Below are positions 8,265 to 15,282 of a stretch of 64,000 bases of DNA, one piece after another. Under the pieces are notes generated by a model that worked only from the letters and a program-made list of their open reading frames with translations, was not told where the DNA came from and searched no databases. Within the stretch, counting starts at the first letter, position 1. Every line of letters starts with the position of its first letter. The position numbers and the translations under genes are program-made. The DNA is from Gemmatimonadaceae bacterium (GTDB taxonomy: Bacteria > Gemmatimonadota > Gemmatimonadetes > Gemmatimonadales > Gemmatimonadaceae): assembly GCA_019637445.1 (NCBI GenBank), contig JAHBVS010000001.1, forward strand, positions 2,202,014 through 2,266,013, given 5' to 3'.

Positions 8265-10286
8265 ATGATCCTCGTCGGCGAACTCTCGCTTTGGATCGCC
8301 CTGCTGATGGGCCTGTGGGCGATCACCACCTCGTTCGCCGGCGGTGCCCTGCAGCGCCAGGACCTGATCCGCTCGGGTGAGCGTGGGCTCTACGCGGCGG
8401 CGGGATTTGTCGGACTCGCGTCGCTGGGTCTCTGGAGCGCACTGCTCAGCAGCGACTTCTCGCTGCGCTACGTCGCCTCGTATACCAGCGCGAACTTGCC
8501 GGTGGTCTACAAGATCTCGGCGTTCTGGGGCGGGCAGTCAGGCTCGATGCTGTTCTGGTGCCTGATTCTCGCGATCTACGGTGCTGCGGCGACGTTCACC
8601 AACCGCAAGTCCAGCCGTGCCCTGATGCCCTGGGTCACGGGCACCAACGCGGCGGTGCTGTTGTTCTTCGTCGCCGCCACGGCGATCGCGACGAACCCCT
8701 TCGAACGGCTCGACTGGGTGCCGCCCGACGGCCGCGGCCTGAATCCGCAGCTGCAAAACCCTGCGATGGCCATCCACCCGCCGATGCTCTACCTCGGCTA
8801 TGTGGCGACGTCGATCCCGTTCGCCTTCGCCATCGCCGCGCTGGTGACGCGCCGGCTCGACGCCGAGTGGCTGGGCGCGGTGCGCAAGTGGTCGCTGATC
8901 AGCTGGGTATTCCTCACGCTGGGCATCGTGCTCGGCATGTGGTGGGCGTATGTGGAACTGGGCTGGGGCGGCTACTGGATGTGGGACCCGGTGGAGAACG
9001 CCTCGCTGCTGCCCTGGCTCACCGGTACGGCGTTCCTGCATTCGATCATGATCCAGGAGAAGCGTGGGATGCTGCGCAAATGGAACGTGGTGCTGGTCGT
9101 CTCCACGTTCCTGCTGAGCATCCTCGGCACCTTCATCACGCGCTCGGGCGTGATCCAGTCGGTGCATTCGTTCGCGCAAAGCAACATCGGGATGTGGTTC
9201 GCCGTGTTCCTCGTCGCTGCGTTGGTGGTGACGGCCTGGCTCGTCACGCTGCGACTCAAGGACCTTGAGGCCAAGGCCGAGCTCGAGGCGATGATTTCGC
9301 GCGAGGCGGCCTTCCTCTACAACAACCTGGTGCTGGTGGGCATCGCCTTCTCGGTGCTCTGGGGCACGCTCTTCCCGATTCTCTCGGAGTGGGTGCGCGG
9401 CTCGAAGATCACGGTGGGCGAGAGCTTCTTCAACACGGTGAACGTGCCGCTTGGCCTCTTGTTGCTGCTGCTCACGGGCATCGGGCCGCTGATCGCCTGG
9501 CGTCGCGCCTCGGTGGCGAACATCCAGCGACAGTTTGCGGTGCCGGCGTTCATCGGCATCGTGGCCGCCGGCGCGCTGATGGCGCTCGGTGTGCGCGGCT
9601 TCTATCCCTTGATGGCCTGGGGGCTGAGCGCCTTCGTGGCCGGCACCATCGCGCAGGAGTTCCAGAAGGGCATCGGCGCGCGGATGCGGATGCACGGGGA
9701 GAACATCGTGCTGGCGTTCATCAACCTCGTGTCGCGCAACCGTCGCCGCTACGGCGGCTACATCGTGCACGCGGGCATCGGGCTGCTCTTCGCGGCCTTT
9801 GCAGGCATGGCCTTCAAGCAGGAGCACGACGTCACGCTGGCCGACGGCGAGTCCTTCACCACCCGCGATCCCTTCGGCGCGGAGTGGACCTTCACGAGCG
9901 AAGGCATCTCGAACTTCAAGGCGTTGAACCGCGACGTGGTGGCGATCGCACTGCGGCCGAGCCGCAATGGCGAATCGATGCCCGTGCTGACCAGCGAGAA
10001 GCGGCAGCACTTCGATTCACGCAACAACCCGACGTTCCAGCCCAGCACAGAGGTCGGTATCCTCACGATGGGTCGGCAGGACGTATATCTCGTGCTCGCC
10101 GGCACGATCGGTGACCGCGCGGAGATCCGCATCAACTTCACGCCCTTGGTGGCCTGGGTGTGGATCGGCGGCATCCTGATGGCGGTGGGCGGCCTCGTGG
10201 TGATGTGGCCGCAGGCCGAGCGCGCGCGGCAGGGCGGCTACGTGACCGAACTCAAGCCGCAGCACGCTGAGGCGGCGAACGTCTGA
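8265..10286 (+). CDS. ccmF: Cytochrome c heme lyase subunit CcmF
   Basis: A 673-residue polytopic protein of full CcmF length. It begins with the typical helices MILVGELSLWIALLMGLWA and carries KISAFWGGQSGSMLFW, a QNPAMAIHPPMLYLGYV loop with a conserved His, and the heme-binding WWD domain WGGYWMWDPVENASLLPW. A C-terminal periplasmic domain follows (residues about 520-640), then a last helix. CcmF takes heme from CcmE and attaches it to the CxxCH motif of apocytochromes c. The gene starts 34 bases after ccmE, and its TGA overlaps the ccmH ATG (TGATG). ccmA, B, C, D and the thioredoxin ccmG are not in the window. Confidence 0.95.
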   Translation: MILVGELSLWIALLMGLWAITTSFAGGALQRQDLIRSGERGLYAAAGFVGLASLGLWSALLSSDFSLRYVASYTSANLPVVYKISAFWGGQSGSMLFWCLILAIYGAAATFTNRKSSRALMPWVTGTNAAVLLFFVAATAIATNPFERLDWVPPDGRGLNPQLQNPAMAIHPPMLYLGYVATSIPFAFAIAALVTRRLDAEWLGAVRKWSLISWVFLTLGIVLGMWWAYVELGWGGYWMWDPVENASLLPWLTGTAFLHSIMIQEKRGMLRKWNVVLVVSTFLLSILGTFITRSGVIQSVHSFAQSNIGMWFAVFLVAALVVTAWLVTLRLKDLEAKAELEAMISREAAFLYNNLVLVGIAFSVLWGTLFPILSEWVRGSKITVGESFFNTVNVPLGLLLLLLTGIGPLIAWRRASVANIQRQFAVPAFIGIVAAGALMALGVRGFYPLMAWGLSAFVAGTIAQEFQKGIGARMRMHGENIVLAFINLVSRNRRRYGGYIVHAGIGLLFAAFAGMAFKQEHDVTLADGESFTTRDPFGAEWTFTSEGISNFKALNRDVVAIALRPSRNGESMPVLTSEKRQHFDSRNNPTFQPSTEVGILTMGRQDVYLVLAGTIGDRAEIRINFTPLVAWVWIGGILMAVGGLVVMWPQAERARQGGYVTELKPQHAEAANV

Positions 10287-10930
10287 TGACGATGCTCGAC
10301 CGTCGCGAGTTCTTGGTCGGTGTCGGCGGTGCCGCGGCGGCACTGGCGGCGTCGATGGCCTCGCAGCCCCGGCTGCTGCGCGCGCAGCAGGCGCAGAACT
10401 TCGCGCCGATGGACCAGAGCGCGTACCGCCCCGTGCGCCTGGATCCCAAGCCCGGCGCCACGCCCTCGATGACGGTTGAGGAGCGCGACGCGCTAGAGCA
10501 CGAGCTCAAGTGCCAGTGCAGCTGCGTGCTCGACGTGTACACCTGCCGCACCACGGACTTCACCTGCAGCGTGTCTCCGGCGATGCATCGCGACGTGCTG
10601 CGGCTGGTGGACGGCGGCTACTCCGCCGACGAGATCAAGCAGGCCTTCGTGGATGTGTATGGCGAGGTGGCGCTCACCGCACCGGTGAAGCAAGGCTTCA
10701 ACTGGGTGGGCTACTTCGCGCCGAGCGTGGTGCTGCTGAGTGGCGGTGTGGTGTTGACGATGATGCTGCGTCGCTGGTCGTCGAAGGCGCAGGCGAGCGC
10801 GGCCGGCGCGGCAGCGGCGGCGGTGCCGACGCGTGCAGCCAGCGACGCGGGCTCATCCGACGCGGTGCCGGCCGGCGTGAGTGCCGACGATATGGCGAAG
10901 CTCGAGCGCGCGCTTCGCGAGGATGGCTAG
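10286..10930 (+). CDS. ccmH: CcmH/CycL-type thioreductase subunit with Tat-like signal and cysteine-rich motif
   Basis: A 214-residue protein. The N-terminus LDRREFLVGVGGAAAALAAS is a twin-arginine-like signal, unusual because CcmH normally uses Sec. The domain contains ELKCQCSCVLDVYTCRTTDFTCS with five Cys (76, 78, 80, 87, 94) where classical CcmH has LRCxxCQ. The CxCxC form resembles variants seen outside Pseudomonadota. The downstream part YSADEIKQAFVDVYGEVAL matches the CcmH three-helix fold, and a helix (YFAPSVVLLSGGVVLTMML) anchors the C-terminus, followed by an Ala-rich tail. In system I, CcmH keeps the apocytochrome CxxCH thiols reduced for ligation. Its start overlaps the ccmF stop. 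Family call is firm; the mechanism with this motif is unclear. Confidence 0.85.
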   Translation: MTMLDRREFLVGVGGAAAALAASMASQPRLLRAQQAQNFAPMDQSAYRPVRLDPKPGATPSMTVEERDALEHELKCQCSCVLDVYTCRTTDFTCSVSPAMHRDVLRLVDGGYSADEIKQAFVDVYGEVALTAPVKQGFNWVGYFAPSVVLLSGGVVLTMMLRRWSSKAQASAAGAAAAAVPTRAASDAGSSDAVPAGVSADDMAKLERALREDG

Positions 10931-11428
10931 GTGATCCCGCTGCTTGTGGGCGCAGTCTTGGCGGCACTGGGTCTCGCGTTCGTGCTGACGCCGCTGCTGC
11001 GTCCGGCGACGGAGGAGCAAGGCGAGTCGGTCACGTCGGCAGCGATGCTGCCCGTCGAGGCGAGTGCACTGGAGGCGCTGCGCGAGGTCGAGTTCGACCA
11101 GGCCACGGGCAAGCTCTCGCCCGAGGACTACGCGGCGCTCAAGGCGACGTACACGCCGCTGGCGCTGGCCGAGCTCAAGGCGCGCGAGGCCGCAGACGCC
11201 GGTGCGGCGGCGATTGCCGGGGCGGCGGATCCCGCCGAGGCCTTGATTGCGCGGGTGCGGGCGCAGGGGCAGAGCTGCCCCGCACACGGACCGCGCCCCG
11301 AGCCCGATGCGCTGTTCTGCTCCGATTGCGGACGGTACCTGGGCGCTGCGTGCACGCATTGCGGCGCGCCGGTGGAGAGCGACACGGCGCGCTTCTGCGT
11401 GGGCTGCGGGAGTTCGCTCGCGGCGTAA
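10931..11428 (+). CDS. CcmI-like membrane protein with two C-terminal zinc ribbons
   Basis: A 165-residue protein starting with GTG directly after the ccmH stop. One N-terminal helix (LLVGAVLAALGLAFVLTPLL) is followed by LEALREVEFDQATGKLSPED, the conserved segment after the first helix of CcmI-type proteins. In place of the usual CcmI TPR domain there is a C-terminus with CPAHG, CSDCGRYLGAACTHCG and CVGCGSSL, which reads as two zinc ribbons. CcmI normally chaperones apocytochrome c. Here the zinc-ribbon end suggests protein binding or redox sensing instead, and its membrane side cannot be decided from sequence. Last gene of the ccm operon. Confidence 0.7.
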   Translation: MIPLLVGAVLAALGLAFVLTPLLRPATEEQGESVTSAAMLPVEASALEALREVEFDQATGKLSPEDYAALKATYTPLALAELKAREAADAGAAAIAGAADPAEALIARVRAQGQSCPAHGPRPEPDALFCSDCGRYLGAACTHCGAPVESDTARFCVGCGSSLAA

Positions 11429-11464
11429 ACGTCCGCCGTCGAGCGGCTGCACCCGCGCCGCGCC

Positions 11465-12760
11465 TCACCGCGCCGGATGCATCGTCAGCCAATCCAACGC
11501 CAGCGACGCCAGCACATTCACGCCCACCGGCAGCGCGGACTCGTCCGCAAAGAACAGCGGCGAGTGGTTGGCGGGCGCCACCGCCGGATCCTGGCCAATC
11601 GGCGTCACGCCGAGAAACACGAAGAAGCCAGGCACACGATTCTGGAAGTACGAGAAGTCCTCGGCACCCGTGATCAGGTCGCTGGTTGTCACGTCCTTCG
11701 CGACGCGGCGCAGCGTGGGCAACATCTTCTCCGTGAGGGCGGGCGTGTTCACCGTCACCGGATAGCCGGAGTCGATCACCACCGTCGCGCGCGCGCCCGA
11801 GGCCGCCGCGATGTGCGTGGCCGTGCGCTCGATGCGCCGGAAGATCGAATCGCGTTGCGCCGCGTCAAACGTGCGGATGGTGCCGATGAACACCGCGCTG
11901 TCGGGGATGATGTTGTTGCGAATGCCGGCGTCGATGGCGCCCACGCTGACCACCGACGGCACCAGCGTGATGTCCGTCTGGCGCGACACGATGGTCTGCA
12001 TCCCCACGATGATCTGCGAGGCCACGACGATGGGGTCGATGCCACCCCAGGGCTTCGAGCCGTGGGTTTGCCGTCCGTGCACAGTGACCGTGTACGAATT
12101 CGATGCCGCCATGAACGGGCCGCTGCGGTACGTCACGGTGCCGGCGGGCGCGGGCCACACGTGGAGGCCGAACACCGCCTCCGGCTTCGGGTTGTCGAAC
12201 GCGCCGTCGGCGAGCATGCGCTCGGCGCCGCCGCCACCGTCGGGGTGGCCTTCCTCGGCGGGCTGGAAGAGGAACACCACCGTCCCCGGAAGCTGCGCTT
12301 TCATGCCCGCCAGCACCTCGGCGGCGCCCATCAGCGCGGCGACGTGGTTGTCGTGCCCGCAGGCGTGCATCACGCCGACTTCCTGCCCGCGATAGGTCGT
12401 GCGCACCTTCGAGGCGAAGGGGAGATCCACCTGCTCGGTGACCGGCAGCGCGTCCATATCGGCGCGCAGCGCCACCACGCGTCCCGGCCGGCCGCCACGG
12501 AGCACGCCGACGACGCCGGTGCCACCGACTCCCGTCCGCACCTCCATCCCCAGCGAGCGCAGATGTGCCGCGACGAGGCCGGCCGTCCGCGTCTCGAAGC
12601 TCGAGAGTTCGGGATGTTGGTGAATGTCGCGCCGCCAGGCCACGACCTTGTCGTTCACGGCGGCGACGCGACGGTCCAACTCGCGCTGCAGCGGCGACTG
12701 CGCGACAAGGGGAGCGGCAAGGACGGCGCTGAGTAAAGCGGCGAGCGGCAGACGGGGCAT
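11465..12760 (-). CDS. Secreted M20-family amidohydrolase (hippurate/IAA-amino-acid hydrolase type)
   Basis: A 431-residue protein with a Sec signal peptide (MPRLPLAALLSAVLAAPLVA, then Gln). M20D features are GVGGTGVVGVLRGGRPG, LRADMDALPVTEQ, MHACGHDNHVAALMGAAEVL with metal ligands Cys/His, QPAEEGHPDGGGGAERML with the catalytic Glu pair, and GLHVWPAPAGTV. The lid-domain motif GRQTHGSKPWGGIDPI and the C-terminal GAEDFSYFQNRVPGFFVFLG are also present. It should hydrolyse N-acyl amino acids or similar amides outside the cytoplasm; the acyl group is not predictable. It faces the ccm operon and is divergent from DinB across 91 bases. Confidence 0.9.
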   Translation of the reverse strand: MPRLPLAALLSAVLAAPLVAQSPLQRELDRRVAAVNDKVVAWRRDIHQHPELSSFETRTAGLVAAHLRSLGMEVRTGVGGTGVVGVLRGGRPGRVVALRADMDALPVTEQVDLPFASKVRTTYRGQEVGVMHACGHDNHVAALMGAAEVLAGMKAQLPGTVVFLFQPAEEGHPDGGGGAERMLADGAFDNPKPEAVFGLHVWPAPAGTVTYRSGPFMAASNSYTVTVHGRQTHGSKPWGGIDPIVVASQIIVGMQTIVSRQTDITLVPSVVSVGAIDAGIRNNIIPDSAVFIGTIRTFDAAQRDSIFRRIERTATHIAAASGARATVVIDSGYPVTVNTPALTEKMLPTLRRVAKDVTTSDLITGAEDFSYFQNRVPGFFVFLGVTPIGQDPAVAPANHSPLFFADESALPVGVNVLASLALDWLTMHPAR

Positions 12761-12837
12761 TCCGAACCTCGGCAGGGGTGATTTGCTTCAGGGGAAGATG
12801 CACGCGCATCCCTCGCCCCAACAGGCGAGGCAACCCG

Positions 12838-12843
12838 TAGATT
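12838..12843 (+). promoter_or_regulatory. -10-like TAGATT upstream of the DinB gene
   Basis: TAGATT ends 8 bases before the ATG at 12852, and no Shine-Dalgarno is visible, consistent with a leaderless mRNA. The same hexamer occurs before the MATE gene at 38324-38329. No -35 box was found. Confidence 0.35.
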
Positions 12844-12851
12844 GTCGAACC

Positions 12852-13442
12852 ATGACCCAGCGCTCAGCGTCCTCCCAGCAGCTGCACGAGCTACTCGCAG
12901 AGTCCGAGGCGGTGCAGGCGCGCTTCGACGCGCTGGACCTGCGGGTCTCCGACACGCGCTGGTCGCAGCGTCCCGCGCCCGAGCGATGGTCGGTGGCCGA
13001 GTGCGTGGCGCACCTGAATCTCTCGTCCGAGGCGATGCTGCCGCTGTTGCACGCCGCGCTGGCAGCGGCGCGCAAGCTGCCGGCGATCGGTGCACGCCGA
13101 TACTCCGGCACGATGCTGGGGCGCTTCCTGCGCCTGATGCTCGGCCCGGCGCCACGGCTCGGCCAGCGGGTCATTGGCGGGACGCGCACGCCGGCGGCTT
13201 TCGTGCCCGGCGGATCACTGCCACGGCACGAGGTGGCCGCGGCGTTCCGGCAGCACCTGCTGCACGAGCGTGAGTTGATCCGCGAGAGCGAAGGGCTCGC
13301 CATCGATCGCGCGATGATCGAGTCGCCCTTCGCGGCAGGTGCGCAGTACGATGCCTGGTCCGCCTTGCGGATCGTCGTGCGCCACGAGCTGCGCCATCTG
13401 GTACAGGCAGAACGGGCCCTCGAGACACTGGAAGGACGATGA
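12852..13442 (+). CDS. DinB-family (DinB_2) putative metal-dependent protein
   Basis: A 196-residue four-helix-bundle protein. The segment RWSQRPAPERWSVAECVAHL (47-66 region) is the conserved first-helix pattern of DinB_2 proteins. Likely metal-binding His lie in AHLNLSSEA, QHLLHERELI and VVRHELRHLVQAE. This superfamily includes mycothiol/bacillithiol-dependent transferases (YfiT-like), but most members have no known reaction. The ATG at 12852 is chosen because upstream codons overlap the divergent M20 gene. Its ATGA overlaps the next gene, so it is co-transcribed with the DUF1579 gene. Confidence 0.8.
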   Translation: MTQRSASSQQLHELLAESEAVQARFDALDLRVSDTRWSQRPAPERWSVAECVAHLNLSSEAMLPLLHAALAAARKLPAIGARRYSGTMLGRFLRLMLGPAPRLGQRVIGGTRTPAAFVPGGSLPRHEVAAAFRQHLLHERELIRESEGLAIDRAMIESPFAAGAQYDAWSALRIVVRHELRHLVQAERALETLEGR

Positions 13443-13903
13443 GCGTACCCGGAAGCCTCTCGCGAAGCGTCGCCGAGTGGACGGGCCACAACAAGCTGTG
13501 GTTCAAGCCGTCCGACCCCGCGTTCGCGTGCGCCACTACCGCGCGCACGACGCTGGAAGCCGGCGGCAACTTCCTCGCGATGCGCTACGAGTGGTCGCAC
13601 GCGGGCAGCGCGCACCACGGCATGATCCTGCTAGGCGAGGACGTGGCGGCCGCTCGCTGCGATGCCGCCTGGGTCGATTCCTTCCACAATGGCCAGCGCC
13701 TGATGCTGTGCACGGGACCGATCTCCACGGACGGCGTGCTGCGCGCGACGGGTGCCTATCCCGCGCCGCCCGGTCCGGACTGGGGTTGGCGGCTCGAACT
13801 CTCGGCGCCTGCGCCGGAGCAGTTGCTGCTCCGGATGTTCAACATCATGCCGGACGGGACAGAGGCGTTGGCAGTCGAAGCGTCGTACTCGCGACGTCGT
13901 TGA
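13439..13903 (+). CDS. DUF1579 family protein
   Basis: A 154-residue soluble protein of mostly beta-strand character, without an export signal. GNFLAMRYEWSHAGSAHHGM, WVDSFHNGQRLMLCTGPIS and DWGWRLELSAPAPEQLLLRM resemble DUF1579, a family with a lipocalin-like fold and no known function. It overlaps the DinB-family gene by ATGA at its start. Its 3' end lies antisense to the last 59 bases of the FAD oxidoreductase gene. Confidence 0.65.
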   Translation: MSVPGSLSRSVAEWTGHNKLWFKPSDPAFACATTARTTLEAGGNFLAMRYEWSHAGSAHHGMILLGEDVAAARCDAAWVDSFHNGQRLMLCTGPISTDGVLRATGAYPAPPGPDWGWRLELSAPAPEQLLLRMFNIMPDGTEALAVEASYSRRR

Positions 13904-15140
13904 TCGCGTCGGTCACCTCGAGGGCGGTGCGCGCCGCGCTTTCGAGCAAGGGGATGCCCGGCCCAAGATAACTGCCGCAGAACCAAAGCCGCCGGTCACG
14001 CTGCGCGTGTAGCTCGCGAACGGCGCGCGCGCCCTCCAGCGATGCCGCGTTGACCAGGGGCCGTTCGAAGCGCGCCGCGGCGCGCACGGTCTCCTCGCGC
14101 GGACTGCGCAGAGGATTCCAGGTCTGGAAGATGGCAGAGCCGCGCTTGAGCGCCGGCTGCACCTTGTTCAACCAGATGGTTGCCATCGGCCGGTCGTGTT
14201 CGCGGCTCGTGATCAGATTCACCGGCGCCCAGTGGCGGCGATCGCGCGGCGCCAGTGTCGGGTCGCTGTGCACCACGACCTCGCTGGCTTCGTAGGCAAA
14301 GCGTTCGAGTGCACTGCGCTCGCGGGCAAAGGCGGCATCGAGCAGCCCCGCGGCCTGGTTGGCCTGCGTGGCGATGACCACGTGGTCGAATCGGCGCGTG
14401 CCGCCCTCCCACTCCACGCGCACGCCGTCCGCCGCGGGTGCGATCCGGCGCACCGCCACGCCACAGATCGCCTCGGCCACGGGCTCGGTCAGTCGCTGCA
14501 CAACTTCCTGCGTGCCGAGGACCACGCGGCGGACGCCGCCAAAGGTCAGCCCCCGCGTGAGGTAGTCGAGGATGACGCGTGCGGGATAGGCCCGCACGGC
14601 CGCAGCACTGCAGGTGCAGACGGCGGCGAAGGTCGGGATGAGGAATCCCTCGGAGAACACTGCGTGGAATCCGCTGCGATCTAGCCAGGCGCCCAGTGGT
14701 TCATCGCCGTCGTGCAGTGTCTTGAGGGCGGCCGGTGCCAGGCGATAGAACCGCAGCAGCTCGCGGTTGATGCGCAGCGCGGTCGCGCCGAGCGGCGTCG
14801 CGGGCAGCGGGATCGAACGCCCGCCAAGCAACCAGTTGGCGTAGCGGTAGTAGGTCGCGCCCTCGAACTCGCTGAAGGAGCCGGCGTAGTTCGTGCGTTC
14901 AAGCCTGATGCCGAGCAGGTGGTACTGCGCAATCAGCGTGGGATAGTAGCCCTCGTAGAGCACGCGCAACGGCACGTCGATCCGGTGTGTGGCGCCTTCG
15001 TGCTCGAGGTCCAGCGAATGCGCGTCCATCCCGGCCACGGCATGTCGCTCGAGCAAGGTGACGCGGTGGTGGGCACTGAGGCGCCAGGCGGCGGAGAGGC
15101 CGGCGATCCCGCCGCCCACGACGGCGATGTTCAATCCCAT
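13845..15140 (-). CDS. FAD-dependent amine-oxidase-like oxidoreductase
   Basis: A 431-residue protein with the dinucleotide-binding motif VVGGGIAGLSAAWRLSAHH and the following Glu (LLERHAVAG) in the first 35 residues. FDHVVIATQANQAAGLLDAAF is the second FAD contact, and LWFCGSYLGPGIPLLESAAR is the C-terminal FAD segment. This organisation is that of predicted NAD/FAD-binding proteins often found next to fatty-acid cyclopropane synthases and DUF1365 genes, but no such neighbour is present here. The substrate is unknown. The ATG at 15140 puts the FAD motif at residue 5, whereas the open frame extends much further upstream. It converges on the DUF1579 gene and is divergent from the VWA operon across 142 bases. 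Confidence 0.85.
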   Translation of the reverse strand: MGLNIAVVGGGIAGLSAAWRLSAHHRVTLLERHAVAGMDAHSLDLEHEGATHRIDVPLRVLYEGYYPTLIAQYHLLGIRLERTNYAGSFSEFEGATYYRYANWLLGGRSIPLPATPLGATALRINRELLRFYRLAPAALKTLHDGDEPLGAWLDRSGFHAVFSEGFLIPTFAAVCTCSAAAVRAYPARVILDYLTRGLTFGGVRRVVLGTQEVVQRLTEPVAEAICGVAVRRIAPAADGVRVEWEGGTRRFDHVVIATQANQAAGLLDAAFARERSALERFAYEASEVVVHSDPTLAPRDRRHWAPVNLITSREHDRPMATIWLNKVQPALKRGSAIFQTWNPLRSPREETVRAAARFERPLVNAASLEGARAVRELHAQRDRRLWFCGSYLGPGIPLLESAARTALEVTDAINDVASTTLRLPTPLSRPA

Positions 15141-15282
15141 TCGCACGGGGCAACGCTCCGGGGACGCAAGGGTACGGAACGGAAGATACCCGCGGGCCAC
15201 CGACGCGGCAGTCGTGCACCGACCGTACATTGCACGTCCCACCTGCCAGCGGGGGTGCCGACCCCTGCGTACCTCATTTGGA

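Noticed and set aside
13845..15140. Phytoene-desaturase call for the FAD protein
   Set aside because: No carotenoid neighbours are present and the C-terminal motif is the general amine-oxidase type; the function is left open.
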